48,019 nt of DNA from Pelagibacteraceae bacterium AG-365-D07 (GTDB lineage Bacteria; Pseudomonadota; Alphaproteobacteria; Pelagibacterales; Pelagibacteraceae). This document shows, one piece after another, positions 8,651-18,014 of this stretch (positions are counted from its first letter, which is position 1; the number at the start of each line of letters is the position of its first letter). A program made the translations under genes and the position numbers. The notes beneath the pieces are model-generated. The model saw nothing but the letters and a program-made list of their open reading frames with translations, was not told the origin of the DNA and made no database searches. The DNA lies in the NCBI GenBank assembly GCA_003280005.1, contig QCGH01000010.1, forward strand, positions 1 through 48,019. Reading direction: 5' to 3'.

Positions 8651-8859
8651 TTCTTTTTTTTGAACCAATCTGAGATATATTTTTTCTCTTTAATATTTGA
8701 CGTATCCAGTCCTATGTTTGATGTTTTTTCTTTAGATTTCTTAGCTAAGCAACCTATATATTCTTTTGAAAGTTTATTTAATTTAGAACAATCAATATTA
8801 CTATATGCGTTATTGTTTGTAATAGTAAATAATATTAATATAAAAATAAATTTTTTCAT
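8647..8859 (-). CDS. Small secreted protein of unknown function (70 aa)
   Basis: I do not recognise this family. The 70-residue product starts MKKFIFILILFTITNN, a basic N-terminus and hydrophobic core typical of a Sec signal peptide. A plausible cleavage follows AYS at residue 20. The mature part of about 50 residues begins NIDCSKLNKLSKEYIGCLAKK, with two cysteines (24 and 37) that could form a disulfide in the periplasm. The rest is Lys/Ser-rich and ends DWFKKKK. Its ATG overlaps the topA stop and its TGA overlaps the Rid gene start, each as ATGA. This tight double coupling argues that it is a real gene. No function can be inferred. Confidence 0.78.
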   Translation of the reverse strand: MKKFIFILILFTITNNNAYSNIDCSKLNKLSKEYIGCLAKKSKEKTSNIGLDTSNIKEKKYISDWFKKKK

Positions 8860-11405
8860 TTTCTTTTTTTTTTGTTTCTATCGTATTCTCTTCTTTTTTC
8901 TATCAAAATTAAAGCCTCATCCATAGTTAATTCTAGAGGGTCTTTTTCCTCAGGTATTGTTGCGTTTAATGATTTATATTTTATATAAGGTCCATATTGA
9001 CCTTTCATAATTCGCACCGGTTTTTTATCTTCAGGATGTTCTCCTAGATCTTTTATTAAAGATGATGATATCCTTCCGGGTTTGGCATCAGCTATAAGTG
9101 TAATTGCTCTATTTAATCCAATCGTAAATAGTTCTTCAACATTTTCTAATCTAGCAGATTTATTATCACATTTAAGATAGGGACCAAATCTACCTGAATT
9201 AACTGTTATATCTTTTCCATTATCAGGATGTTGACCTATAATCTTAGGTAGAGAACATAAGTAATTAGCTTTTTCTAAATCTATTTGATCTATTTCAATA
9301 CCCTTTGGTATAGAAACATTTTTAAAATTATTATTATCTTTTTTCTTTTTCTTTTTCTTTGATAATTCTTTTTCTTCTTCTCCAGTCTTCTCGTACTGAA
9401 GGTATGGTCCAAATCTACCATTTTTTAAATAAATATCTTTACCATTTTCATTTTGACCAATTAATTTAGGTTCGGCCAAAGCAATTTGATCATTTGCCTT
9501 TATTTTAGACAAGGGTCTTGTAAATTTACATTCAGGATAATTAGAACAACCAATAAAAGCACCACCTCTAAAACTGTTTTTTAAGCTTAATTCTCCTGTT
9601 TCACAAAGCTTACAATTTCTATTAATTTTACCATCTTTATCTGCCTCAAAAATTAGCTCGCCAAGACTTTCATTCAAAAGATCTAAAACCTCTCTAGTTC
9701 TTTTTTCTTTAACATTTGAGACATTTAAATTGAAATCTTTCCAAAAATTTTCAAGTACTTTAACCCATTCTTCTTTTCCCGATGTAATATCATCAAGCTG
9801 TTCCTCTAATCCTGCAGTAAATCCATAATCAACATATTTTGAGAAAAGTTTTTCTAAAAAAGCAGATAAAAGCTTTCCTCTATCAGTAGGAAAAAAACGT
9901 TTATTTAAAATATCAGCGTATCCTCTATTAGATATAACAGATATGATACTTGCATATGTTGATGGTCTCCCAATACTCAATTCTTCAAGTTTTTTTACTA
10001 AACTTGCTTCAGAAAACCTTGGAGGTGGCTGTGTAAAATGTTGCTCATCAACAAATTGATCAATATTAACAATTTCTTTTTTTACGTCTGGTAGTATTTT
10101 TTCATCTTCGTCGTCATCCATTCTTGTTAATTTAAGAAAACCATCAAATTTAATTGTAGATCCAGAGCATTTAAAATGGTTTAATTTATCATCTGATATA
10201 ATTGTAATAGTTTTTCTATCAAATTTTGCTGCCTCCATCTGCGATGATAACGCTCTAGACCATATTAGATCATATAATTTAATTTGATCTGTACTTAGAA
10301 ATTTTTTCATTTTTTCTGGAGTTCTTGATATATCGGTTGGCCTAATAGCTTCGTGGGCTTCTTGTGCGTTTTTTGCTTTTTTACCAGAATAATTGTTAGG
10401 TTTTATTGGCAAAAAATTTTCTCCATAAGTTTTTTTAATAAAATTTCTAAAATCAGTAACAGCATCGTTTGAAATATTCGTACCATCTGTTCTCATATAG
10501 GTAATTAATCCAACTGTGTCTCCTTCAATATCTATTCCTTGATACAATCTTTGAGCAATTTGCATTGTTCTTGATGCCCCAAAACCTAACTTACTTGACG
10601 ATGTTTGTTGGAGAGTTGATGTTGTAAATGGTCCAAGAGGATTTCTGGTATAAACTTTTGAACTTATATCAAAAATCTTATATTTAGATTCTTTAATTTT
10701 TTTTATACTATTATTGATTGCTTCTTTATTTATAAAAGAAAATTTCTCAACTTTTTTATTGTTAAGCAGTACGGGATTTGAATTTAATATATCACCATTA
10801 GAGGTTTTAAAGTTTACATTTAATGTCCAAAACTCCTCTGGAATAAACTGCTCTATTTCATGTTCTCTTTCCGTTAATAATCTTAAAGCCACAGATTGTA
10901 CTCTACCGGCAGATTTGGAACCTGGTAATTTTGTCCAGAGAATAGGTGAAATATTAAATCCAACTAAATAATCAAGAGCTCTACGAGCCATATATGCATC
11001 AACAAGATTAGTCTCTATATTTCTTGGATTATCAATCCCATTTGTTACAGCTTTTTTTGTTATTTCATTAAATACAACTCTTTCAATTTTTTTATCTTTT
11101 AAAAGTTTTTTTTCATCTAGATACTCTTTCACATGCCAAGCTATTGCTTCACCCTCACGATCTGGATCAGTAGCAAGAATAATTTTTTTAGAATCTTTAG
11201 CAGCATCGGTTATTTCTTTTAAATATTTTTTTGAAAAACTATCAACTTCCCATATCATCTTAAATTTATCTTCTGGATCAACAGATCCATTTTTAGAAGG
11301 AAGGTCCCTGATATGGCCGTAGCTAGCTAAAACTGTATAATCAGAGCCCAAATATTTATTTATAGTTTTAGCTTTTGCGGGACTTTCAACAATAACAAGA
11401 TTCAT
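8856..11405 (-). CDS. topA: DNA topoisomerase I (type IA)
   Basis: TopA relaxes negative supercoils by passing strands through a transient single-strand break. The TOPRIM domain starts at residue 1 (MNLVIVESPAKAKTINKYLG) and contains LATDPDREGEAIAWH. The catalytic tyrosine is about Tyr303 in GLITYMRTDGT. After the core come one four-cysteine zinc ribbon (CKLCETGELSLKN, then GCSNYPEC) and three C-terminal repeats of the form NGRFGPYLQY, NSGRFGPYLKC and KGQYGPYIKY. A lysine run coded by alternating AAG and AAA lies between the first two repeats (9336-9360). The length of 849 is typical of alphaproteobacteria. It is preceded by plsY with 39 bases between. The dprA gene that commonly separates the two is absent. 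Confidence 0.97.
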   Translation of the reverse strand: MNLVIVESPAKAKTINKYLGSDYTVLASYGHIRDLPSKNGSVDPEDKFKMIWEVDSFSKKYLKEITDAAKDSKKIILATDPDREGEAIAWHVKEYLDEKKLLKDKKIERVVFNEITKKAVTNGIDNPRNIETNLVDAYMARRALDYLVGFNISPILWTKLPGSKSAGRVQSVALRLLTEREHEIEQFIPEEFWTLNVNFKTSNGDILNSNPVLLNNKKVEKFSFINKEAINNSIKKIKESKYKIFDISSKVYTRNPLGPFTTSTLQQTSSSKLGFGASRTMQIAQRLYQGIDIEGDTVGLITYMRTDGTNISNDAVTDFRNFIKKTYGENFLPIKPNNYSGKKAKNAQEAHEAIRPTDISRTPEKMKKFLSTDQIKLYDLIWSRALSSQMEAAKFDRKTITIISDDKLNHFKCSGSTIKFDGFLKLTRMDDDEDEKILPDVKKEIVNIDQFVDEQHFTQPPPRFSEASLVKKLEELSIGRPSTYASIISVISNRGYADILNKRFFPTDRGKLLSAFLEKLFSKYVDYGFTAGLEEQLDDITSGKEEWVKVLENFWKDFNLNVSNVKEKRTREVLDLLNESLGELIFEADKDGKINRNCKLCETGELSLKNSFRGGAFIGCSNYPECKFTRPLSKIKANDQIALAEPKLIGQNENGKDIYLKNGRFGPYLQYEKTGEEEKELSKKKKKKKDNNNFKNVSIPKGIEIDQIDLEKANYLCSLPKIIGQHPDNGKDITVNSGRFGPYLKCDNKSARLENVEELFTIGLNRAITLIADAKPGRISSSLIKDLGEHPEDKKPVRIMKGQYGPYIKYKSLNATIPEEKDPLELTMDEALILIEKRREYDRNKKKRK

Positions 11406-11444
11406 AAGTAGAGAAGTTACACAAAAAATATATGTATAGTCAAA

Positions 11445-12023
11445 TTAATAAATTTTTGTTTTAGATTCTGTACGATTTAGCAGTCTTTTTATATTTTCTC
11501 TATGGGTATAAAAAATCAGAATAAACATAATTATAAAGAAATAAACTAAATCGTCATTAAAAATTAAATAATTAATTATCGGGATAGATAGTGTACCTAA
11601 TAGTGACGACAAAGAAGAATATTTAAACATAACAAAAATAATTAACCAAACTATTCCGAAACTAATTCCTAAATAAATATTTATACAACAAAGTATGCCA
11701 ACGTAAGTTGCAACACCTTTGCCACCTTTAAACTTTAACCAAATTGGAAAAACATGACCTAAAAAAACACATAGTGATGAAATATACAAAAATTCTGAAT
11801 AATAAATTTTAACAAAAATTACTGGTATTACCGCTTTAAGTATATCCAATATTAATGTAGCGTATCCAAGTGATTTATTACCAGTCCGTAAAGCATTTGT
11901 TGCACCAATATTTCCTGAGCCGATTTTTCTAATATCTTTATTTAAAAATATTTTAGTTAATAAGAAACCAAAAGGTATTGAGCCCAATAAATATGATATA
12001 AATATAATTATTTCTAATTTCAT
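11445..12023 (-). CDS. plsY: Acyl-phosphate:glycerol-3-phosphate acyltransferase
   Basis: PlsY is an integral inner-membrane enzyme that transfers acyl groups from acyl-phosphate (made by PlsX) to glycerol 3-phosphate, beginning phospholipid synthesis. The three family motifs are visible: GSIPFGFLLTKIF with DIRKIGSGNIGATNALR, GHVFPIWLKFKGGKGVAT, and the C-terminal THRENIKRLL. Hydrophobic segments fit five membrane helices. The length of 192 residues is usual. It starts two bases after the pyrC stop, so it is probably cotranscribed with ruvX-pyrB-pyrC. plsX is not in the window. Confidence 0.95.
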   Translation of the reverse strand: MKLEIIIFISYLLGSIPFGFLLTKIFLNKDIRKIGSGNIGATNALRTGNKSLGYATLILDILKAVIPVIFVKIYYSEFLYISSLCVFLGHVFPIWLKFKGGKGVATYVGILCCINIYLGISFGIVWLIIFVMFKYSSLSSLLGTLSIPIINYLIFNDDLVYFFIIMFILIFYTHRENIKRLLNRTESKTKIY

Positions 12024-12025
12024 TT

Positions 12026-13321
12026 TTATTTTATTTTATATAATTCTTGGCCTTTAACAAAAGTACTTAAAACTTTACCTTGTAGTTTTCTACCCTCAAT
12101 TGATGTATTTTTTGATTTGGAAACTAGATTTTCTTTTTTAACAATCCAAGGTTTGTTTATATCAACTATACAAAAATCCGCATCTGTACCCACACTCAAA
12201 TTTCCTTTTTCAATCTTTAAGATTTTAGCCGGATTATGAGTAATTAATTCTATTATTTTATCTAATTTAATTGATCCATTATGAAATTGCTCTAGTGCTA
12301 GACTTAGAAATGTTTCTATTCCTGATGCACCAGTAGCAGCTTGTGAAAAAGTCAGTCTTTTTGACTCTTCGTCTTCAGGTTTATGGTCTGACACAATAAC
12401 ATTGATTAAATTTTTATTTATACCTTCTATTAATGAAACTCTGTCTTCTTCAGTTCTTAAAGGAGGAGAGAGTTTTAAAAATGTTCTAAATTCACCAATG
12501 TCGTTCTCATTTAGAGCAAGATTATTAATCGAAACTCCTGTTGTAAAATCAACAATATTTTTTTTATAATTTATTAATTCCAAAGATTTTTTGCTAGATA
12601 TTTGTAAGATATGGTATCTACAATTGGTATCTTCCAACAGACTTAAGTCTCTCTCTATAACAATTTTTTCTGCAAGATCTGAAATCCCCGGTATTCCAAG
12701 TTTAGTAGATATAATTCCATCATTTATCATTCCATCTTTTGAAAGTTCTTGATCTTCTGCATGTTGCATTACTAAACAATCAAAGTCGTATGCAGATTTA
12801 ATAATTCTAGACATTACTCTTGAACTTTGAATTGATTTGATACCATCTGTAAACCCAACTATACCTTTATTTTTTAACAATCCAAACTCACACATATTAG
12901 TTCCTGCGGCATCTTTAGTTAATGTTGCTGTAGGAAATATATTAATTTTAGATTTATCTCTTCCTCTTCTTTGAATAAAATCAACTATTGAAACACTATC
13001 AATTATAGGTTTAGTATTTGGCATAGTAACTACCGATGTTACACCACCAGCCAAAGCAGCTTCACTTAATGATCTATAATTTTCCTTATATTCAAAACCA
13101 GGCTCACCTCCAAAAACTCTCATATCTACAATTCCTGGAAAGATATGTTTACCACTAAGATCAATATATTTTTCTCTACTTGGTATGTTATTCTTATTTA
13201 CTCTTTTTCCAGAAGCTTCAATTTTACCGTTTTCATCAATAATTAATCCGCCAATTTCATTAACTGAATTACATGGATCAACTATATTGGCATTTAGAAA
13301 GTATTTTTTTTTATTTATCAT
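12026..13321 (-). CDS. pyrC: Dihydroorotase-like protein, metal-binding His pair missing
   Basis: The overall sequence is that of a class I dihydroorotase/amidohydrolase of 431 residues (FPGIVDMRVFGGEPG, GGVTSVVTMPNT, MQHAEDQEL, VSDHKPEDEESKR, THNPAKIL). In active enzymes the DxHxH motif before the EPG provides two zinc ligands. Here residues 66-70 are DMRVF, so both histidines are gone. The later HxxH-type segment reads YHILQISS, where a second conserved histidine is Gln. The homologue is therefore probably catalytically inactive. By analogy with the pseudo-dihydroorotase PyrC' that assembles with aspartate transcarbamoylase in Pseudomonas, it may be structural. It shares one base with the upstream pyrB stop, and plsY follows two bases downstream. 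The real dihydroorotase would lie elsewhere. Confidence 0.88.
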   Translation of the reverse strand: MINKKKYFLNANIVDPCNSVNEIGGLIIDENGKIEASGKRVNKNNIPSREKYIDLSGKHIFPGIVDMRVFGGEPGFEYKENYRSLSEAALAGGVTSVVTMPNTKPIIDSVSIVDFIQRRGRDKSKINIFPTATLTKDAAGTNMCEFGLLKNKGIVGFTDGIKSIQSSRVMSRIIKSAYDFDCLVMQHAEDQELSKDGMINDGIISTKLGIPGISDLAEKIVIERDLSLLEDTNCRYHILQISSKKSLELINYKKNIVDFTTGVSINNLALNENDIGEFRTFLKLSPPLRTEEDRVSLIEGINKNLINVIVSDHKPEDEESKRLTFSQAATGASGIETFLSLALEQFHNGSIKLDKIIELITHNPAKILKIEKGNLSVGTDADFCIVDINKPWIVKKENLVSKSKNTSIEGRKLQGKVLSTFVKGQELYKIK

Positions 13322-14262
13322 TAGCTACAAAAAATTTTTAAACATGCCATTCTAACGGCAACTCCTAATTCAACTTGTTCTTTGATAACACTTTTATTAA
13401 TATCATCAGCTAGCATTGTATCTATTTCAATTCCCCTATTCATTGGGCCCGGGTGCATAATTAATGCGTCTGGTTTTGCATATTCAAGTTTGTCTGGTGA
13501 TAATCCATAATATTCATAATATTCTCTATTTGATGATAAGTAAGAACTTGACATTCTCTCATTCTGAAGTCTTAGCATCATTACTATATCACAATCTTTA
13601 ACTCCTTTTTTCATATCAGTAAAAAGATTAACCCCAAATTTATCTAAATCTTTTGGTAATAAATTTGATGGACCTATTATATTTACTTCTGCTCCCAACA
13701 TGGTTAATAAATATATATTTGATCTAGCAACTCTTGAATGAAGTATATCTCCACATATAGCAATTTTTAATCCTTCAATATTTTTTTTTCTATTTATTAT
13801 AGTTAAAGCATCTAACAAGGCTTGCGTTGGATGTTCTCTTCTTCCATCACCAGCGTTTAAAACTGCACAATTAACTTTTTGTGATAATAGGTTGCAAGCT
13901 CCAGAATCTTGATGTCTAATTACAATTATATCTGGATGCATAGCATTTAAAGTCATTGCTGTATCAATTAGGGTTTCCCCTTTTTTAATTGCAGAATTTG
14001 TAATATTCATTGACATTACATCGGCACCCAATCTTTTTCCCGCTAACTCAAAAGAACTTTGTGTTCTTGTAGAAGGTTCAAAAAATAGATTGATTTGAGT
14101 TTTACCTTTAAGGAGATCTAATTTTTTATTCTTACTTCTGTTAAGTTCTATAAATTGTTGAGCCTCATTTAAGATAAACTTAATTTCAGAAACTTTTAAA
14201 TCTTGAATACCTAGGAGATGTTTTTGAAAAATTTTAATAGCTTTGTTTGTGTAAGTGGCCAT
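13321..14262 (-). CDS. pyrB: Aspartate carbamoyltransferase catalytic subunit
   Basis: PyrB condenses carbamoyl phosphate and aspartate, the committed step of pyrimidine synthesis. The carbamoyl-phosphate loop [13 protein letters not shown] has STRT at residues 64-67. [26 protein letters not shown] and the C-terminal [12 protein letters not shown] are all intact. The length of 313 is typical. There is no pyrI regulatory subunit alongside; instead the gene is directly coupled to the pseudo-dihydroorotase (shared base at 13321), matching the class A type of transcarbamoylase complex. ruvX lies 42 bases upstream. Confidence 0.97.
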   Translation of the reverse strand: MATYTNKAIKIFQKHLLGIQDLKVSEIKFILNEAQQFIELNRSKNKKLDLLKGKTQINLFFEPSTRTQSSFELAGKRLGADVMSMNITNSAIKKGETLIDTAMTLNAMHPDIIVIRHQDSGACNLLSQKVNCAVLNAGDGRREHPTQALLDALTIINRKKNIEGLKIAICGDILHSRVARSNIYLLTMLGAEVNIIGPSNLLPKDLDKFGVNLFTDMKKGVKDCDIVMMLRLQNERMSSSYLSSNREYYEYYGLSPDKLEYAKPDALIMHPGPMNRGIEIDTMLADDINKSVIKEQVELGVAVRMACLKIFCS

Positions 14263-14304
14263 TAAAGCTAACTCTATAGCTATATTGTTTCATATAATCA
14301 AGTG

Positions 14305-14760
14305 TTATTTGCTTAAAAAATCCAAGACACCTTGCAATATGAAAGTAGCTGAATTTTGATCTATATTTTTCACTCTTTTTGATACATTTATATCCAATTT
14401 GCTTGATAGATTGAATGAACCAACTGTTGAAAGTCTTTCATCCCATAAAACTATCGGAATAATGATTTCTTTTCTTATTAACTTAATTTTATCTTTAACT
14501 GATTGAGCCGAAGGTCCTTCTGTACCATCCATATTTAATGGTAACCCAAAAATAATACCTTTTATGTTATTTTCTAAAATTACTTCTTTAAATCTAGAAA
14601 TAAGATTATTTAAATTTGTAAATTGAATAGTTTCATATGGTGTTGCGATTTTTCTATTTTCGTCACATATTGAAACACCAATTCTTTTGGTACCCATATC
14701 AATTCCTAATAATCTGGATTTATTGTCTAATTGAACCTTTAATTCATCAATTGTGATCAT
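14305..14760 (-). CDS. ruvX: RuvX/YqgF-family nuclease (16S pre-rRNA or Holliday junction processing)
   Basis: The RNase H-fold protein of 151 residues has the first metal site in LLGIDMGTKRIGVSICD (Asp21). It also has the FGLPLNMDGTEGPSA motif, DERLSTVGS, and a C-terminal DQNSATFILQGVL segment. Members were first called putative Holliday junction resolvases, and the E. coli protein trims the 5' end of 16S rRNA. It is the promoter-proximal gene of the ruvX-pyrB-pyrC-plsY-topA run. It is divergent from gatC with 49 bases between starts, a gene arrangement common in alphaproteobacteria. Confidence 0.92.
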   Translation of the reverse strand: MITIDELKVQLDNKSRLLGIDMGTKRIGVSICDENRKIATPYETIQFTNLNNLISRFKEVILENNIKGIIFGLPLNMDGTEGPSAQSVKDKIKLIRKEIIIPIVLWDERLSTVGSFNLSSKLDINVSKRVKNIDQNSATFILQGVLDFLSK

Positions 14761-14781
14761 ATTGTATTTTCTAAATATAAT
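14751..14781 (+). promoter_or_regulatory. Candidate sigma-70 promoter for gatCAB
   Basis: A perfect -10 hexamer TATAAT at 14776-14781 lies in the divergent ruvX-gatC gap, 28 bases before the gatC ATG. The best -35 is TTGTGA at 14751-14756, giving a long 19-base spacer and overlapping the first codons of ruvX. This is a pattern match in very AT-rich DNA, so only the position in a divergent gap adds weight. Confidence 0.4.
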
Positions 14782-14809
14782 GATAATTTGCCATAAAATT
14801 AATTATCAT

Positions 14810-15097
14810 ATGAGTATAGATCTTAAAACTGTAAAACACATATCTAAATTATCAAGAATTTCAATTGATGATCAAAAAGCCAAGAAATTAGAGAAAGATC
14901 TTAATTCTATTTTTAAATGGATTGAGCAACTTAATCAGTTAAACACCGATAATGTTGATCCATTAACATCAATTGCTGAAACGACTTTAAGATTTAGAAA
15001 AGACCAAATAGTATCTAAAAATATTAGAGAAGATGTTCTAAAAAATTCACCTAAAGATAATAAAGATTATTTTGTAGTACCAAAGGTAGTAGAATAA
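14810..15097 (+). CDS. gatC: Asp-tRNA(Asn)/Glu-tRNA(Gln) amidotransferase subunit C
   Basis: GatC stabilises GatA folding and bridges GatA and GatB. Beginning at the ATG at 14810 the protein has 95 residues ([19 protein letters not shown]) with the family features [21 protein letters not shown], the VDPLTS motif and the C-terminal YFVVPKVVE. An upstream ATG at 14753 would add 19 residues reaching back over the divergent ruvX start and is rejected. Its stop shares one base with the gatA start (TAATG), so translation of the pair is coupled. Complete gatCAB genes imply that misacylated Glu-tRNA(Gln) and/or Asp-tRNA(Asn) are amidated in this organism. Confidence 0.95.
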   Translation: MSIDLKTVKHISKLSRISIDDQKAKKLEKDLNSIFKWIEQLNQLNTDNVDPLTSIAETTLRFRKDQIVSKNIREDVLKNSPKDNKDYFVVPKVVE

Positions 15098-16554
15098 TGG
15101 CAAATTTAATAGACTTAACTCTTAGCGATCTTGTAAATAAAGTTAAGTCTAAAGAAATTTCATCAAAAGAAATAACATCTACTTACATAGATAGATCAAA
15201 ACAATCAAAAAAACTAAATGCATATGTAGAAGAGACTTTTGATAGAGCACTTAAAAGTTCTGAAAAATTTGATACTAAACCTGATTTTAAAAAAAAACTC
15301 CCAGGAATCCCGTTAGCAGTAAAAGATCTATTTTGCACAAAAAATGTAAAAACAACAGCCAGTAGTAAGATTTTAGAAAATTTCATACCAAGTTATGAAT
15401 CTACAGTTACTGAAAATCTTTGGAATGAAGGAGCAATTTTAATAGGTAAATTAAATTGTGATGAGTTTGCAATGGGTTCTTCAAATGAAACTAGTCATTT
15501 TGGAAATGTTATTAGTCCAATTGATGATAATCTAGTTCCTGGAGGTTCGTCCGGGGGATCAGCTTCAGCTTTAGCAGCAAAACTTACACCAGCAACAATT
15601 GGAACTGATACCGGTGGATCAATAAGACAACCTGCATCTTTTACAGGCATAGTTGGTTTAAAACCTACTTATGGAAGTTGCTCAAGATATGGAATAGTTG
15701 CCTTTGCTTCCTCATTGGATCAGGCAGGACCAATGACTAGAGATGTAAAAGATTGCGCATTGATGTTAGAAGTTATGAGTTCTTTCGATCCAAAAGACTC
15801 AACTTCAATTAATTTTAAACGTCCAAATTATTCATCTAACTTAAATATAAATATCAAAGGAAAAAAAATTGGAATACCTAAAGAGTATAGAGTTGACGGA
15901 ATGACTTCCGAAATTGAAAAACTTTGGGAAAAAGGCAAAAATTATTTAAAAGATTGTGGTGCAGAAATTATAGATATTTCTTTACCTCACACAAATTATG
16001 CTCTGCCTGCTTATTATATTGTTGCTCCAGCAGAAGCATCATCTAATTTAGCAAGATATGACGGAGTTAAATATGGATTTAGAGCCGACGGTGAAAATTT
16101 AATTGATATGTACGAAAAAACAAGGTCACAAGGTTTTGGTGATGAAGTAAAAAGAAGAATTATGATTGGCACTTATGTACTATCATCAGGATATTATGAT
16201 GCTTATTATCTAAAGGCTCAAAAGGTAAGAAAACTTATTAAAAATGATTTTGATAATGCTTTTAATAAGGTAGATGCAATATTGACTCCATCAACGCCAA
16301 GTTCAGCATTTAAAATTGGAGATAAAAAAGATGATCCAGTTTCAATGTATTTAAACGATATTTTTACAGTTCCTGTAAATTTAGCTGGTTTACCAGGGAT
16401 TTCTATTCCAGCAGGATTAGATAAAAACAATTATCCTCTAGGATTACAAATAATTGGAAAACCATTCGATGAGCAAGGAATATTAGATATTGCATATTCG
16501 ATGGAAGAAAAAATAAATTTTAAATTAAAAACTAACGATTGGTGGATTAAGTGA
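15097..16554 (+). CDS. gatA: Asp-tRNA(Asn)/Glu-tRNA(Gln) amidotransferase subunit A
   Basis: GatA is the amidase-signature subunit that releases ammonia from glutamine for transfer to the aminoacyl-tRNA. The Ser-cisSer-Lys triad is intact: Lys76 in [10 protein letters not shown], Ser151 in the GGSSGGS motif (149-155) and Ser175 in [11 protein letters not shown]. The NVISP and [10 protein letters not shown] segments and the C-terminal [12 protein letters not shown] also match the family. The length of 485 is normal. The start shares a base with the gatC stop, and the end overlaps the gatB GTG start by four bases. Confidence 0.97.
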   Translation: MANLIDLTLSDLVNKVKSKEISSKEITSTYIDRSKQSKKLNAYVEETFDRALKSSEKFDTKPDFKKKLPGIPLAVKDLFCTKNVKTTASSKILENFIPSYESTVTENLWNEGAILIGKLNCDEFAMGSSNETSHFGNVISPIDDNLVPGGSSGGSASALAAKLTPATIGTDTGGSIRQPASFTGIVGLKPTYGSCSRYGIVAFASSLDQAGPMTRDVKDCALMLEVMSSFDPKDSTSINFKRPNYSSNLNINIKGKKIGIPKEYRVDGMTSEIEKLWEKGKNYLKDCGAEIIDISLPHTNYALPAYYIVAPAEASSNLARYDGVKYGFRADGENLIDMYEKTRSQGFGDEVKRRIMIGTYVLSSGYYDAYYLKAQKVRKLIKNDFDNAFNKVDAILTPSTPSSAFKIGDKKDDPVSMYLNDIFTVPVNLAGLPGISIPAGLDKNNYPLGLQIIGKPFDEQGILDIAYSMEEKINFKLKTNDWWIK

Positions 16555-18014
16555 GTAAAGATCAATACTTAATTGAGAAAAATGGTAACAAATATGAAGT
16601 TATTATTGGTTTAGAAGTTCATGCTCAAGTGCTCTCAGATTCAAAATTATTTTCTACATCGGCAACAAAATTTGGATCTGAGCCTAACACTCAAGTAAGT
16701 CTGGTTGACGCAGCATTTCCTGGAATGCTGCCAGTTATCAATGAGTTTTGTGTAAGACAAGCAGTTAAAACAGGCATTGGTCTAAATGCAAAAATTAATA
16801 AGAAATCTATATTTGATCGAAAAAATTATTTTTACGCAGATCTTCCACAAGGTTATCAAATCTCACAATATAAAGATCCGATTGTCGGTGAGGGTACTGT
16901 AGTTTTAGATTTACCATCTGGGCCTAAAACAATTGGAATAGAAAGACTTCACCTTGAACAAGATGCAGGAAAAAGCATTCATGACATAGATCCAACAAGT
17001 ACATTAGTAGATCTAAACAGATCTGGTGTAGCATTAATGGAAATAGTGAGCAAACCTGATCTTAGATCACCTGAGGAAGTGAACTTATATATCAAAAAAT
17101 TAAGATCAATAATGAGATATTTAGGTACTTGCGATGGAAATATGCAAGAGGGTTCACTCAGAGCCGATGTAAATGTATCAGTAAGAAAAGTAGGTTCAGA
17201 CAAGCTAGGTACACGTTGTGAAATTAAAAATGTAAATTCTATTAAATTTATGCAAATGGCTATTGAATATGAAGCAAATAGACAAGCCGAACTTTTAGAA
17301 GAGGGTAATGCAGTTGATCAAGAAACAAGATTATTTGACACAAAAAAAAATAAAACCAGGCCTATGAGATCAAAAGAAGATGCTCACGATTATAGATATT
17401 TTCCTGATCCTGATCTTTTACCGCTAGAATTTGATGATCAATTTATCGAAAATATAAAAAAAGAAATACCCGAACTTCCAGATCAAAAAAAGAATAGATT
17501 TATTGAAAAATTTAAATTAAGTCCTTATGAGGCAACAATCTTAGTTTCAGATTTAGATACATCAAAATTTTTTGAAAAAGTAATTGAAAAATCAGATGTA
17601 AAATTGTCAGCAAATTGGATAACTGGTGAATTATTCGCGCTCTTAAACGAAAATAATCTTGAAATTGCTGAAAGCCCAATAAGCCCTGAAAATTTGTCAA
17701 AATTAATTAATTTAATTTCTAATGGAACAATTTCAGGAAAAATTGCAAAAACAATATTTGAAATAATGTCTAAAGAAGACAAAGACCCAAATATTATTGT
17801 GGAGGAAAAAGGATTAAAACAAGAAAGCGATCCAAAGGCATTAGAAGATTTAATTCAAAAAGTACTAAACTCTAATGAAGATAAGGTGAATGAATACAAA
17901 AGTGGAAAAGATAAATTATTTGGTTTTTTTGTTGGTCAGGTAATGAAAGAAAGCAAAGGAAAGGGTAATCCTCAAATGATCAATAAAATTTTAAAAGATA
18001 AACTTAATGGATAA
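16551..18014 (+). CDS. gatB: Asp-tRNA(Asn)/Glu-tRNA(Gln) amidotransferase subunit B
   Basis: GatB phosphorylates and amidates the misacylated tRNA-bound residue with ammonia channelled from GatA. The N-terminus carries the diagnostic [20 protein letters not shown]. Later come [37 protein letters not shown] and [14 protein letters not shown]. The C-terminal YqeY-like tRNA-binding tail ends [16 protein letters not shown]. It has 487 residues. The start is GTG, within GTGA overlapping the gatA stop, which indicates translational coupling. The O-methyltransferase start overlaps its last eight bases. Confidence 0.97.
   Translation: MSKDQYLIEKNGNKYEVIIGLEVHAQVLSDSKLFSTSATKFGSEPNTQVSLVDAAFPGMLPVINEFCVRQAVKTGIGLNAKINKKSIFDRKNYFYADLPQGYQISQYKDPIVGEGTVVLDLPSGPKTIGIERLHLEQDAGKSIHDIDPTSTLVDLNRSGVALMEIVSKPDLRSPEEVNLYIKKLRSIMRYLGTCDGNMQEGSLRADVNVSVRKVGSDKLGTRCEIKNVNSIKFMQMAIEYEANRQAELLEEGNAVDQETRLFDTKKNKTRPMRSKEDAHDYRYFPDPDLLPLEFDDQFIENIKKEIPELPDQKKNRFIEKFKLSPYEATILVSDLDTSKFFEKVIEKSDVKLSANWITGELFALLNENNLEIAESPISPENLSKLINLISNGTISGKIAKTIFEIMSKEDKDPNIIVEEKGLKQESDPKALEDLIQKVLNSNEDKVNEYKSGKDKLFGFFVGQVMKESKGKGNPQMINKILKDKLNG

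Noticed and set aside
8660-8926. Plus-strand frame of 88 codons with Phe-rich tail
   Set aside because: It is the complement of the Lys-rich small secreted protein and the topA C-terminus; Phe runs are the mirror of poly-Lys codons.
9336-9360. Hexanucleotide (AAGAAA)-type repeat within topA, possible phase-variable tract
   Set aside because: The repeat unit is six bases, so changes would keep frame; it simply encodes a lysine linker.
17512-17782. Two overlapping minus-strand frames of 62 and 85 codons inside gatB
   Set aside because: Both are antisense shadows of a conserved gene, with no start signals or family features.
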